A DNA stretch of 61,304 bases from Hyphomicrobiales bacterium (GCA_021730985.1 JAKFYI010000018.1:1-61304), one strand, 5' to 3'; numbered from the stretch's first letter, positions 8,635 to 17,084 are shown. Made by a program: numbers and translations. The notes: generated by a model not told the origin, from the sequence alone.

Positions 8635-8895
8635 TCAGGCGGCGGGCTGTGGCGCGCCGGCGGCAAAGCCGAGGCTCAGGCGAGCCGCCTCGGGCATGTC
8701 GGACACGAAAATCGAACGGCCCATGAAGGAGACCCACGGCTTTTCCGCGGCGGGCTGAAGCTGCGCGAAATTCCAGAATTGCTTCTCGTTCATCTCGATC
8801 TCGGTGACCTTGGAATCCAGAACCCAAGTGCGCAGCAGCGACAATCGGGACTGATCCGCATCGAAAAACATTTTCTCCGGCAATGTTTTTCTCAT
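8635..8895 (-). CDS. Small hypothetical protein
   Basis: Soluble 86-aa protein of unknown function. It begins MRKTLPEKMFFDADQSRL and has a mixed, globular-looking composition with many hydrophobics and few low-complexity runs, unlike the antisense frames around it. The C-terminal 12 residues are Ala/Gly/Pro-rich. ATG 8895 is preceded by GGAGAG at a short distance; an upstream TTG in frame (8913) is less likely. It is monocistronic by position. I do not recognise the family. Confidence 0.55.
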   Translation of the reverse strand: MRKTLPEKMFFDADQSRLSLLRTWVLDSKVTEIEMNEKQFWNFAQLQPAAEKPWVSFMGRSIFVSDMPEAARLSLGFAAGAPQPAA

Positions 8896-9034
8896 CGGAC
8901 TCTCCAAGGACAAAAAGAATGTGTGAAAGACACGCCGCCATGGGCGGACGCGCAGATGCGGGCGGCGATTGCAAGATAGTGCTGCGACCGTAGCGCGCGG
9001 CGCTTAACAACCTGTGTCGGTTTCGAATCGAACC

Positions 9035-9055
9035 GGCGATTTCGGAGCAATCGCC
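9035..9055 (-). terminator. Weak hairpin after desaturase gene
   Basis: GGCGATT (9035-9041) pairs perfectly with AATCGCC (9049-9055) around a seven-base loop, 13 bp past the stop of the minus-strand desaturase gene. No T-run follows, so a terminator role is only suggested. Confidence 0.3.
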
Positions 9056-9067
9056 GCGCGCGGACGG

Positions 9068-10105
9068 CTAGACGCGCCCCGGTCCCATCGACTGCCGGGC
9101 CTCGCGGAACGACACCAGCCGCCGCTGCACCTCATCCCACAGCACCAGCCGCACGCAGCGAAGGCTTTCGAACAGCGTGAGCCGGTTGATATCGCTCAGA
9201 TCGGGGTGGTTCTTCAGCACCTGCGGCAGCCGGTAGTACGGAATGCCGCTGCACAGGTGGTGAACATGATGCACGCCGATGTTCGCCGTGAACCACCGCA
9301 GAATGCCCGGCAGAACATAGTGCGAGCTGCCGTGCAGCGCGGCGTCGTGACGGCTCCATTCGTCGCTGTGGGCCCAGAACGTGTCTTCGAACTGGTGCTG
9401 CACATAGAACAGCCAGACGCCGGCGGACGCCGCCAGCAGCGTGATCGGCAGGTGCACGAGCAGGAACGTCCAAATGCCCATGAACCAGATCAGGATGCCG
9501 GCGATCGCCGCGATCGCCGCGTTGGTGGCCATCACGCTGAGCCAGTTCTGCCAGTCGTCGCTGATCGGCTGGTTGGGAAACCGGTTGCGCAGGAAGAACA
9601 GGTAGGCCGGGCCGATGCCGAACATCACCAGCGGATGCCGGTAGAGGCGATAACGCGCGCGTCCCCAGACGGATCGCTCGCTGTATTCGCGCACGGTCAG
9701 GGTGTCGATGTCGCCAATCCCGCGGCGTTCGAGGTGGCCGGAGCTGGCGTGATGGCTGGCATGGGCGCGGCGCCAGGCATCGTAGGGCGTCAGCGTCAGC
9801 ACGCCGATCGCGCGGCCGATCAAATCGTTGACCGCACGGTTGCGGAAGAACGAACCATGCCCGCAATCGTGCTGGATCAGGAAGAGCCGCACAAGAAACC
9901 CCGCAGCCGGGATCGCCAGCAGCAGGGACAGCTCCCAATACCCGAATGAAACGGCGGTCAGGCTCAAAACCCACAACGCCGCGAACGGCATAAGGGTGAT
10001 GGCGACCTCGATGGCGCTGCGGACATGGCTCGGCTCGCGATAGCGGGCCAGGAGGCGCGTCCAGCGGCGGCCCTGGTCGGGCGCGCGATTTGTCTCCAAG
10101 TCCAA
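9068..10105 (-). CDS. Fatty acid desaturase (DesA-like membrane enzyme)
   Basis: Integral membrane di-iron acyl-lipid desaturase, 345 aa. All three histidine boxes are present: HDCGH (about 79-83), HASHH (about 115-119) and HHVHH in the C-terminal third (IGVHHVHHLCSGIPYYRL). Hydrophobic segments occur around residues 33-50, 57-75 and two pairs after the second box (around 175-240), giving the family's usual membrane topology. It most resembles the omega-6/delta-12 type used to adjust membrane fluidity. The nearby cold-shock protein gene on the same strand fits a low-temperature role by inference. Electron donors are not encoded nearby. Confidence 0.92.
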   Translation of the reverse strand: MDLETNRAPDQGRRWTRLLARYREPSHVRSAIEVAITLMPFAALWVLSLTAVSFGYWELSLLLAIPAAGFLVRLFLIQHDCGHGSFFRNRAVNDLIGRAIGVLTLTPYDAWRRAHASHHASSGHLERRGIGDIDTLTVREYSERSVWGRARYRLYRHPLVMFGIGPAYLFFLRNRFPNQPISDDWQNWLSVMATNAAIAAIAGILIWFMGIWTFLLVHLPITLLAASAGVWLFYVQHQFEDTFWAHSDEWSRHDAALHGSSHYVLPGILRWFTANIGVHHVHHLCSGIPYYRLPQVLKNHPDLSDINRLTLFESLRCVRLVLWDEVQRRLVSFREARQSMGPGRV

Positions 10106-10134
10106 TGTCTGCAGTCCGTTGATTGCAATAGGCG

Positions 10135-10362
10135 CTATACAGCAGCCGGCTTTTTCTTCAAGCGGAAAAGCTGAAATCCCTGACTCGCGATGGCCTTTTC
10201 AATGGCCGCTCGCTTGAAATTGTAAGGCGGATCGTTCTCTGGCCGAATGACCCCGACCGGATGCCAGGGCCCGTGGCTGGTCGGCAACACGCGCGTATCG
10301 GCATCTCCGGCAAACGCTTGCAGCCCGCCCTTCGCCGCCGATTTGAAGATAAAGATTCGCAT
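10135..10362 (-). CDS. Small conserved hypothetical protein next to cspA
   Basis: Basic 75-aa soluble protein, start MRIFIFKSAAKGG. The central part (TSHGPWHPVGVIRPENDPPYNF) and the C-terminal FQLFRLKKKP look like a genuine small fold. It lies just downstream of the cold-shock gene (56 bp, holding a hairpin) and just upstream of the desaturase gene on the same strand. I recall similar small proteins beside csp genes in rhizobia, but cannot name a function. Confidence 0.6.
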   Translation of the reverse strand: MRIFIFKSAAKGGLQAFAGDADTRVLPTSHGPWHPVGVIRPENDPPYNFKRAAIEKAIASQGFQLFRLKKKPAAV

Positions 10363-10380
10363 GCGTTCGGTCTCTGGTTC

Positions 10381-10406
10381 GAGACGCCGCCGTGAGGCGG
10401 CGTCTC
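10381..10406 (-). terminator. Hairpin between cspA and the 75-aa gene
   Basis: Perfect 11-bp GC-rich stem (GAGACGCCGCC at 10381-10391 with 10396-10406, four-base loop) directly after the cold-shock gene on the minus strand. There is no following T-run, so it may attenuate or protect the mRNA 3' end rather than fully terminate. Confidence 0.5.
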
Positions 10407-10418
10407 CGCATTCAGACG

Positions 10419-10628
10419 TTACGCGAGCTCGATCGTGCCGACGGCAACCTTGCCGCTGCGCGGATCGTTCTGCGTGTCGAATTTCACCTTTTGGCCCTCA
10501 CGCAGGCTTTGAATGCCGGCGCGCTCGAGAGCGGTTGCATGGACGAACACGTCCTTGTCGCCGCCATCCGGCTGGATGAAACCGAAACCCTTTTGGTCGT
10601 TGTAGAACTTAACGGTGCCCGTATTCAT
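10419..10628 (-). CDS. cspA: Cold-shock protein (CspA family)
   Basis: Single cold-shock domain of 69 aa. Both RNA-binding motifs are present: KGFGFIQPDGG (RNP1) and DVFVHATAL (RNP2), after the family start MNTGTVKFYNDQ. Such proteins bind single-stranded RNA/DNA and act as RNA chaperones. ATG 10628 is selected as the conserved family start; the frame extends ten codons upstream with no family similarity. Its upstream non-coding stretch is long (see the promoter entry), a usual trait of cold-shock transcripts. Copy-specific induction cannot be judged. Confidence 0.93.
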   Translation of the reverse strand: MNTGTVKFYNDQKGFGFIQPDGGDKDVFVHATALERAGIQSLREGQKVKFDTQNDPRSGKVAVGTIELA

Positions 10629-10970
10629 ATTGAAAATCCTTTCACTAACGGTGTGCACGTAGGAGCCGGCGCACGAACATCGTGGCCGATTTCCCGGTTC
10701 GTCGATTTGGTAAGAAGGTCTGAAACGTGCGCGCCGTCAGTGACGAGGCGGAGCGGCCCAGTTGTCCGGCCATATCGATCTGCATCATATACGGAATAAG
10801 TGGGTCAATTACAAGGCGCGGAGCATGATCGGTTGATCGCGGAAGTAGCAATAACAAGCAGATAGCAGGCAATTGAGCGCCGCAACGCGCTCATTTGTTG
10901 CCTTGTGCGCCGTTGTGACCCACCCGCGGCGCGCGCTACCTTCGATCAACAGTCATGCAGGGAGGCAAGC
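10629..10970. other. 342-bp intergenic region (cspA leader and divergent promoters)
   Basis: Non-coding stretch between cspA and the divergent ketopantoate-reductase-like gene. It holds a candidate cspA promoter (10786-10814) that would leave a leader of roughly 150 nt, and the GGAGG ribosome site of the plus-strand gene (10961-10965). Short frames that cross it show no protein-like character. Nothing else identified. Confidence 0.5.
10786..10814 (-). promoter_or_regulatory. Candidate cspA promoter
   Basis: Minus-strand TTGTAA (10809-10814) and TATATG (10786-10791) are separated by 17 bp; an overlapping TTGACC lies at 10803-10808. It would start a roughly 150-nt leader before the cspA ATG. 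This is read by eye from consensus only. Confidence 0.35.
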
Positions 10971-12032
10971 GTGGGCCGGAAGATTGCCATCGTCGGAGCG
11001 GGCGCGGTCGGCGGGTACGCGGGCGCGCATATGGTGCAGGCCGGCGAGGATGTGACGTTCATCGATCCCTGGCCGGAGCACGTCGAGCACATGCGAAAGC
11101 ACGGCCTTCGCGTCACGCACGCGATGAAAGAGCCGGAATTCAAGGTGCCGGTGCGCGCGCTTCATGTCACCGACGCGCAGCAACTCGCCAAGGAGAAGCC
11201 GGTCGATATCGCCTTCGTCTGCATGAAGTCCTACGACACCGCCTGGGCCACCATGATGATCAGGCAATATCTCGCGCCGGACGGCTATGTCGTTTCGCTG
11301 CAGAATTGCATGAACGAGGAAACCATCGCGGGCATCGTCGGCTGGGGCAAGACGCTCGGCTGCATCGCCAGCTCGATCACGGTGAATCTGCCGGAGCCCG
11401 GGCTGATCCATCGCGGCGCCGCCAAGCACGGCGCGGCGCACACGGTGTTTCGCACGGGCGAGGCTCACGGCCGCATCACGCCGCGCGCCGAAGAGGTCTG
11501 CCGCCTGGTCGCGTATGCCGACAGCGCCAAGGTGACCAACAACCTGTGGGGCGAGCGCTGGTCCAAGCTGGTCGCCAACTCGATGCAGAACGGGCTTTCC
11601 GCCTGCACCGGCCTCGGCGGCGGCGCCATGCTGAAGGACGACGCGCTGCGGCGCTTCTCGACGCGGCTCGGCAGCGAAGCGATCCGCGTCGGGCAGGCGC
11701 ACGGCTATCAGCTCGAAGAGGTGCTGCACCTGCCGCCCGATACGATCGCCCGCGCCGGCGAAGGCGATGCCGAGGCGACGCGCATCTGCGACGAGCAGCG
11801 TTTCAAGGACAGCGGACGCACCTCCGCGACGCAGAAGCCCTCGATGGGTCAGGACATGCAGAAGGGCCGCCGCACCGAGATCGAATTCCTCAACGGCTTC
11901 GTGGTGCGCGAGGGCGAGAAGCTCGGCCTGCCCTGCCGCGCCAACGCAACGCTGACCGACATCGTGACGCGCGTCGAGCGCGGCGAACTCAAGCCCGACC
12001 CGAAACACATCACAGAGCTGAGATTGAACTGA
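10971..12032 (+). CDS. Ketopantoate reductase (PanE/ApbA) family protein
   Basis: NADPH-dependent 2-oxoacid reductase family, 353 aa. The N-terminal Rossmann motif IAIVGAGAVGGYAGAHM is intact, the middle has the family VCMKSYDT and LQNCMNEE segments, and the C-terminal helical domain carries KLVANSMQN (catalytic-Lys region) and a late PSMGQDMQKGRRTEIEFLNG segment, typical of the S-M-xx-D-x-x-x-x-R-x-T-E-x-x-x-x-NG signature. GTG 10971 has GGAGG six bases upstream and is chosen over longer ATG frames. The stop overlaps the next gene's ATG by one base (TGATG), so the two are translationally coupled. At 353 aa it is longer than PanE (about 300 aa). Whether it makes pantoate or reduces another 2-oxo acid is open. 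Confidence 0.88.
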   Translation: MGRKIAIVGAGAVGGYAGAHMVQAGEDVTFIDPWPEHVEHMRKHGLRVTHAMKEPEFKVPVRALHVTDAQQLAKEKPVDIAFVCMKSYDTAWATMMIRQYLAPDGYVVSLQNCMNEETIAGIVGWGKTLGCIASSITVNLPEPGLIHRGAAKHGAAHTVFRTGEAHGRITPRAEEVCRLVAYADSAKVTNNLWGERWSKLVANSMQNGLSACTGLGGGAMLKDDALRRFSTRLGSEAIRVGQAHGYQLEEVLHLPPDTIARAGEGDAEATRICDEQRFKDSGRTSATQKPSMGQDMQKGRRTEIEFLNGFVVREGEKLGLPCRANATLTDIVTRVERGELKPDPKHITELRLN

Positions 12033-13147
12033 TGCGGACCCCTCCCTTCCACGCCGATACGGTCGGCAGCCTGCTGCGGCCCAAGCGGTTGCTCGACGCG
12101 CGCGCGGCGAACCAGGCCGGCAAGCTGCCCGACGCGGAGTTGCGCGGCATCGAAGACGATGAAATCAAGCGCGCCGTCGCACTGCACAAGAATTGCGGCT
12201 TCCGGCACACCACCGACGGCGATTTTCGGCGGCGCCACTGGTTCATGGACTTCATCGAGCGGATCGACGGCCTGCGGTTCGGCGAGCCGCTCGCGGTGCG
12301 CTTCAAGAGCGCGGACGGCAGCGTCGAGTTCTCGCCGCCGCGCATGGAACTGTACGCGCCCTTGAAGCGGACGCAGAGCCTGACGCGAACCGATTTCGCG
12401 CAGCTCAAGCCGGTCGCGGTCGCGGCAGGCCTCATCGCCAAGGAATGCATCCCATCGCCGACGCTGCTGCACTTCCGCTCGACGCGCTCGCGCATGCACA
12501 GCACGATCTATCCCGATGTCGAGAAACTGTACGAGGACATCGCACAGGTCTATCGCGAGGAGATCGCGGCGCTGTACGCCAGCGGCTGCCGCTATCTGCA
12601 GATCGACGAGACCAATATCCCGGGGCACCTTTCCGATCCGGCGCTGCGCGCGGCGGCGCAGAAGGAGGGCGAAGACCCCGATGCCCTGGTGGTGCGCTAC
12701 GCCAGGCTCATCAACGACTCGGTGCGCGACGTGCCGGATGACATGACCGTTTGCGTTCACATGTGCCGCGGCAACCATGCCGGCGGCTGGTTCGCCGAGG
12801 GCGGCTACGATCCGGTCGCGGTGTCGTTCCGCGAGATCGACGTGGACGGCTTCTTCCTCGAATACGACACACCGCGGGCGGGCTCGTTCGCGCCGCTCGC
12901 CCATCTCGGCCAGGGCAAGGTCGCGGTGCTCGGCCTCGTCACGACCAAATCGCCGAAGCTGGAAAACAAAGACGAACTCAAGCGCCGGATCGACCAGGCG
13001 GCGAAGGTGGTGCCGCTGGACCGGCTGGCGCTGAGCCCGCAGTGCGGCTTCGCCTCGACCATCGAAGGCAACCCGCTCAGCGAGGACGACCAGAAGCGCA
13101 AGCTGGAGCTGGTCGTGCAGACGGCGCGCGAGGTGTGGGGTTCATAG
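12032..13147 (+). CDS. MetE C-terminal-like methyltransferase (YxjG-type)
   Basis: Cobalamin-independent methionine-synthase-like protein of 371 aa, matching only the catalytic C-terminal barrel of MetE (the COG0620/YxjG group). It begins PFHADTVGSLLRP; zinc-ligand candidates are the His and Cys of VCVHMCRGNH, a Glu in FLEYDTPRAG and the Cys of LALSPQCGFAS, with YLQIDETNIPG typical of the barrel. Such short proteins may transfer methyl groups from donors other than folate. Translationally coupled by a one-base overlap to the ketopantoate-reductase-like gene. The methyl donor and acceptor cannot be inferred here. Ends 33 bp before a convergent response regulator gene. Confidence 0.87.
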   Translation: MRTPPFHADTVGSLLRPKRLLDARAANQAGKLPDAELRGIEDDEIKRAVALHKNCGFRHTTDGDFRRRHWFMDFIERIDGLRFGEPLAVRFKSADGSVEFSPPRMELYAPLKRTQSLTRTDFAQLKPVAVAAGLIAKECIPSPTLLHFRSTRSRMHSTIYPDVEKLYEDIAQVYREEIAALYASGCRYLQIDETNIPGHLSDPALRAAAQKEGEDPDALVVRYARLINDSVRDVPDDMTVCVHMCRGNHAGGWFAEGGYDPVAVSFREIDVDGFFLEYDTPRAGSFAPLAHLGQGKVAVLGLVTTKSPKLENKDELKRRIDQAAKVVPLDRLALSPQCGFASTIEGNPLSEDDQKRKLELVVQTAREVWGS

Positions 13148-13180
13148 CCGCGGCGCGCCCGATGCGCTCCCCACGGCCCA

Positions 13181-13546
13181 TCAACTCGCCAGGGCGTGCT
13201 TGATCGCGGTTTCAAAATCCTTATCGCCGAAAGGTTTGGGGAGATAGGCATCCGCACCGGCGAGCCATGCCGTGCCCCGGCTCGTCGTGCCGGTGATCAG
13301 AACGACCGGCACCTTGTGGATCGTGGCGCGGCGCAGCGCCTTGAGGAACTCGTCGCCGCCCATCGGCTGCATTTCCCAATCGGATAGCACCAGCCCGTAC
13401 TGCTTGTCGCGCAAACGATCAAGCGCAGCGCTGCCGTCCCGCGCCAGATCGATGTCGGAAAATCCAAGTTTCTGTAGATGCTTGGTCAAGACCAGACCGA
13501 TCGTCTGGGAATCGTCAACCACAAGGACTGACAGCGAGGTGTCCAT
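13181..13546 (-). CDS. Single-domain response regulator (CheY-like)
   Basis: Receiver-only protein of 121 aa: acidic pair VVDDSQT, phospho-acceptor Asp in LVLSDWEMQPMGG, switch Thr in VLITGTTS and conserved Lys in LPKPFGD. The LSDWxMPxMxG-like pattern is close to chemotaxis CheY. ATG 13546 is preferred since GGAGCGCG precedes it at six bases; an ATG at 13558 and a far longer frame exist. No kinase or chemotaxis operon is adjacent, although a chemoreceptor is encoded at 35208. Partner unknown. Confidence 0.88.
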   Translation of the reverse strand: MDTSLSVLVVDDSQTIGLVLTKHLQKLGFSDIDLARDGSAALDRLRDKQYGLVLSDWEMQPMGGDEFLKALRRATIHKVPVVLITGTTSRGTAWLAGADAYLPKPFGDKDFETAIKHALAS

Positions 13547-13719
13547 TTCGCGCTCCATGTCGAAAGAGCCGAATGCAAATGCATGATAGTCCCGATTCGT
13601 TGTGACGACTTGGCAAAAAGGACCCGCTTTTGAATAATCCGGTGTCAAGATCCGGATTAAATAGCGCATCAATATGTGGCGATGCGCTACAGTTCCGCGC
13701 CGATCCAGGAAATGGCCCG

Positions 13720-14649
13720 ATGACGAACCCATCCAACGGACTGATCGCCGTCGACAAGATGGGAACGAAGGTGCTGTTCCTCGATCCCGTCACCCACGAG
13801 ACGCAGGTGGTGATCGACGGCTTCCAGAAGACCGTTCACGAATTGCTAGTCATGCCCGAAGCAGGCGTCGCCTACGTGCCGATCTTCGGCGACGGCATCC
13901 ACGGCCGCAATCCGAACCCCGGCCACCTGCTCTGCATCATCGATCTGCACAAGCGCACGCACGTCGGCGACATCGACCTGCGCCCGCTGATCGCGCCGCA
14001 CACGCTGAAGCTCGGCCCCGACGGCCTGATCTACATCACCTGCGAAAACAGCGCGGCGGTCGCGGTGATCGATCCGAAAACCAACAAGGTGGTCGAATCG
14101 ATCGATTCCGGTTCGACCAACGGCCACCGCCTGATCATCTCGGCGGACGGGCAACGGCTCTACACCGAGAACGAAGAGGACGCGACGGTGTCGGTGATCG
14201 ACCTGCCGAAGCGCAAGCTGCTCGGCAAGATCGCCACGCCGCGCGCGCTGGCCGGCATTGCGATCTCGGCGGACGGCGGCACCGTGGTTGCGGTCGATGA
14301 CGTGGAGCCCAAGCTGATCCTGATCGACACCGCCGCGGGCCGCGTGCGCGAGGAGCTCGTGCTCAAGGGTGTGCCGAAGGCCGCGCAGATCGCGCGTTAT
14401 GCGCCGGACAACAGCCTGATCGGCGTCACCAGCCTGAACAGCAACACGGTGAGCCTGATCGACCCGTCGTTCGCCAGCCAGACCGCGATCACGGTCGGCA
14501 GCCAGCCGATGGACATGGCGTTCCAGGGCGACGAGTTGTTTGTCGCTTGCCAAGGCGACGGCTCGGTTCACGTCATCGACATTCCCGGCCGCCGGCACAA
14601 GCGCAGCTTCAGCGCCGGCACCGGCTGCGAGTCGATCGGCTTCTTCTGA
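13720..14649 (+). CDS. YncE/YVTN-type beta-propeller protein
   Basis: Seven-bladed-propeller-like protein of 309 aa with repeated blades of the form (GLIAVDKMGTKVLFLDP), (DGLIYITCENSAAVAVIDP), (QRLYTENEEDATVSVIDLP), (SLIGVTSLNSNTVSLIDP), (DELFVACQGDGSVHVIDIP), each ending in V-x-hydrophobic-ID. Proteins of this type bind ligands or act as lactonases, but many are unassigned. No signal peptide is evident from ATG 13720 (AGGA nine bases upstream), so it appears cytoplasmic; an in-frame upstream start at 13630 does not add one. Convergent with the EcsC gene. Confidence 0.8.
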   Translation: MTNPSNGLIAVDKMGTKVLFLDPVTHETQVVIDGFQKTVHELLVMPEAGVAYVPIFGDGIHGRNPNPGHLLCIIDLHKRTHVGDIDLRPLIAPHTLKLGPDGLIYITCENSAAVAVIDPKTNKVVESIDSGSTNGHRLIISADGQRLYTENEEDATVSVIDLPKRKLLGKIATPRALAGIAISADGGTVVAVDDVEPKLILIDTAAGRVREELVLKGVPKAAQIARYAPDNSLIGVTSLNSNTVSLIDPSFASQTAITVGSQPMDMAFQGDELFVACQGDGSVHVIDIPGRRHKRSFSAGTGCESIGFF

Positions 14650-14670
14650 CGCTGTGATGACCGGCTCGTC

Positions 14671-15462
14671 TCAATCCAGTTCGCCGAGGATGCGGTCGTA
14701 TTCCGCGCGCACCGCGTCCTTGCCGTGGCTTCGCTCCAGCCGGCGCACGGTGAAATGGCCGCGCGCGACGTCCTGGAAATGGTCGATGAACGCATAGTTG
14801 ATCACCGCGCCGCCGAACGCGCCGATCACCGGGACCATCTGGGCCGCGAACTTCTGCGTCACCACCACGCCGAACCGGGCCGCGACCTGGGTGAGAAATC
14901 GCACCAGCATCGGCGCGCCCTCCTCCAGCAGGCTGCGCTCGGCGATATAGCGCGCGGCTTCCGCGGTGGACTTCGCCATCAGGCCCCGCACCGCGAAATA
15001 GGCACTCTCCACGGCGTCATCGTTCTGCGACCCGCCACCCAGCGCAAACACCTGGAGGCACGACAGCGCCGTGTCCGGATCGTGCAGGCTTTCGCCTTCG
15101 GAGCGCGCGATGTCGGCGATGGAGCGCAGCATGATGATGGTCGAGACCGGAAGCTCGATCGGCAGCGTGGCCAGTCCGAACGCGCCGCCGAACGCGCCTG
15201 ACGCTACCGCCAGGCTCTTGTGCAGCAGCCGCGAGCCCTCGCCTGGCGAGTCCTTCATGGTCAGCACCGCCACCTTGAGCGCGGCTTCGAGCCCCTTCTG
15301 GGTGGCGGACGAGATGATCTGGGTGGCGCCAGGCGGCAATGCCTGCGCCAGCAGATCGAGTGGGCGCCCGACCATGCCGGCCAGGCGCGCCGGCAGTCCG
15401 GGATGCTCCAGCGACTGCACCGCCGCGCGAAGCGCCTTCAGGTCGTCGTCGGACAGCGGCAC
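14671..15462 (-). CDS. EcsC family protein
   Basis: Protein of 263 aa with the EcsC layout: a soluble N-terminal part, then an Ala/Gly-rich hydrophobic centre (VASGAFGGAFGLATLPIELPVSTIIMLRSIADIAR) and the family segment ARFGVVVTQKFAAQMVPVIGAFGGAVINYAFIDHFQ near the C-terminus, suited to membrane association. The family takes its name from the Bacillus EcsC protein; its biochemical role is not established. A GTG at 15462 is selected, with GGGAG six bases upstream. It lies 58 bp downstream of msrB on the same strand. Confidence 0.85.
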   Translation of the reverse strand: MPLSDDDLKALRAAVQSLEHPGLPARLAGMVGRPLDLLAQALPPGATQIISSATQKGLEAALKVAVLTMKDSPGEGSRLLHKSLAVASGAFGGAFGLATLPIELPVSTIIMLRSIADIARSEGESLHDPDTALSCLQVFALGGGSQNDDAVESAYFAVRGLMAKSTAEAARYIAERSLLEEGAPMLVRFLTQVAARFGVVVTQKFAAQMVPVIGAFGGAVINYAFIDHFQDVARGHFTVRRLERSHGKDAVRAEYDRILGELD

Positions 15463-15520
15463 AAGATGCTCCCTTCAGGCGCGGGAGGTGAAACGCACAA
15501 CCGGAGCGAACGTTCCGCTG

Positions 15521-15922
15521 CTAGGCCGGTTGAAACTTCAGCGCCACGCCGTTGATGCAGTAGCGCAGATGGGTCGGCGGCGGGCCGTCGTCGAAAACAT
15601 GGCCGAGATGGCTGCCGCAGCGGGCGCAGTGCACCTCGGTGCGGACCATGCCGTAGCTGCTGTCGCTCGTGGTCTCGACCGAGCCCTCGACCGGATCGTT
15701 GAAGCTCGGCCAGCCGGTTCCGCTCTCGAACTTCATCTTGGCGGCGAACAGTGGCTGGTCGCAGCCGACACAGGAGAACGTGCCGGCGCGCTTCTCGTGC
15801 AGCAGCGCGCACGAGCCCGGCCGTTCGGTGCCGTGCTCGCGCATGATCTGGTGCTGCTCGGGCGTGAGCAGCTTGCGCCATTCGGCCTCGGCGCGGGTGA
15901 CGGGGAAGGTCTTGGTGGACAT
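15521..15922 (-). CDS. msrB: Peptide methionine (R)-S-oxide reductase MsrB
   Basis: Full-length MsrB of 133 aa, which reduces methionine-R-sulfoxide residues in oxidised proteins. The two zinc CxxC pairs are visible (CVGC and CARC), as are FESGTGWPSF, the His of SHLGHVFDDGP and the catalytic cysteine in RYCINGVAL. ATG 15922 has GGAG six bases before it; the frame continues upstream into the palindromic repeat and that part is not coding. The resolving Cys of some MsrBs may be the C of ERPGSCALL. Cytoplasmic, since no signal peptide is present. Confidence 0.95.
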   Translation of the reverse strand: MSTKTFPVTRAEAEWRKLLTPEQHQIMREHGTERPGSCALLHEKRAGTFSCVGCDQPLFAAKMKFESGTGWPSFNDPVEGSVETTSDSSYGMVRTEVHCARCGSHLGHVFDDGPPPTHLRYCINGVALKFQPA

Positions 15923-15952
15923 GGGTGTCTCCTTGATCACCGCTCTCGTGCC

Positions 15953-16053
15953 CCGGGCGAGTGAAACGAGACCCGGGACCCAGCTTTCTTGAAGCAAACC
16001 GGGGTCCCGGATCAGCGGCGCAGCACTTCGTGCCGCACCGCGTCCGGGACACA
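15953..16053. repeat. Intergenic palindromic repeat
   Basis: Roughly 100-bp element between msrB and the cyclase-family gene. CCGGGACCC (15973-15981) pairs with GGGTCCCGG (16002-16010), and a second GCGGCGCAGCAC...GTGCCGCACCGC hairpin follows, ending in a TCCGGGACAC copy. This layout is of the kind scattered between genes in Bradyrhizobium-like genomes. Confidence 0.6.
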
Positions 16054-16058
16054 AGACG

Positions 16059-17030
16059 TTACTTAATAGCCAGCGGGTTCACCGGCGAGCCCACCGCGCC
16101 GGTAATCGGGATGGCGGGCGCCACGAACAGGAACTCGTAAACCTTGTCGGCGTCGCAATCCTCGCCCAGCGCCTTCAATTCGAAGATTTCGCCCATGGTC
16201 ATGCCCATGATCGGGATGGTTATCCAGTGCCAGGGCTGGTTGATGCCCTCTTCGCTCTCGTTCGGGCGGACCTCGCAGCCCCAGGTGTCGGAGGCCAGCG
16301 CGGCGAGCTCGGTGCGCTTGATCCACTCCAGCGTCTCGAACGCGAAGCCCGGCGCATCGCCGCCCGGATAGCCGTCCCAGCTTCCAAGCTTCTGGCAGCG
16401 CTCCATCTGGCCGGTGCGCACGATGACGTAGTCGCCGCGCTTGACCTCGACCTTCTGCGCCTTGGCGGTGTCGTCGAGGTCCTTGCAGGTGATGCCGTAG
16501 CCGTCGTCGAGCGACTCCACCGCCTTGAAGCGCGCCACGTCGAGCAGCACACCGCGGCCGACCATCTTGTGCTTGGTCTTCTCGATGCCGCACTTCTGCG
16601 CGCCGGCCGAGGTGACCTCGCGGCAGTCGTAGCCGTTCCACATGTAGTTCTCGTAGAAGATGTGGCCGAGCCCGTCCCACTGCGTGCCGCATTGCAGCGG
16701 CATGGTCACCATATCGTCGGCGGCGCGAATGCCGCGCTTGTCGAGCACGCCGGAATAGGCGTCGGTGCCGGTGCGCAGCATGGTGTGGATCGGATTGGTG
16801 CGGCCCATCGCCGGATACTTGCTCTTGGCGCCCTGCGGGCCGGTGTGATCGAAGTTGAGCGCCAGCGAGATCACCTTGCCCTTCTTCACCAGCCGGGCCG
16901 CTGCAACGATGTCCTCGGCGCTGGTGAAATTCAGCGTGCCGATCTCGTCGTTCGGGCCCCACTTGCCCCAGTTCTTGTATTTCTCCGCGGCGTCGCTGAG
17001 GTCCTGACGCGTGTACTTCTTGGCTGGCAT
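16059..17030 (-). CDS. Cyclase family protein (putative metal-dependent hydrolase)
   Basis: Cytoplasmic 323-aa protein of the cyclase/kynurenine-formamidase-like family. The metal-site motif of the family (H-x-G-T-H-x-D) appears in altered form as MPLQCGTQWDGLGHIFYENYMWNGYD: the first histidines are replaced while D and H of WDGLGH remain. Other family features are FDHTGPQG, YVIVRTGQMER and a WGPNDEIGTLNFTSAEDI start, typical of the longer cyclase subgroup. ATG 17030 has AGGA six bases upstream. It follows the PF04392-type binding protein gene on the same strand (54 bp). Natural substrates of this subgroup (amides, lactones) are mostly unknown. Confidence 0.85.
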   Translation of the reverse strand: MPAKKYTRQDLSDAAEKYKNWGKWGPNDEIGTLNFTSAEDIVAAARLVKKGKVISLALNFDHTGPQGAKSKYPAMGRTNPIHTMLRTGTDAYSGVLDKRGIRAADDMVTMPLQCGTQWDGLGHIFYENYMWNGYDCREVTSAGAQKCGIEKTKHKMVGRGVLLDVARFKAVESLDDGYGITCKDLDDTAKAQKVEVKRGDYVIVRTGQMERCQKLGSWDGYPGGDAPGFAFETLEWIKRTELAALASDTWGCEVRPNESEEGINQPWHWITIPIMGMTMGEIFELKALGEDCDADKVYEFLFVAPAIPITGAVGSPVNPLAIK

Positions 17031-17084
17031 GGCATTTCCTTTTCTCAACACAGATTCGATAGATCGTGTGAATGACCCGGCCGC

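Noticed and set aside
10645..10872. 75-codon minus-strand frame upstream of cspA
   Set aside because: No ribosome site or protein-like composition; it overlaps the likely cspA promoter and leader.
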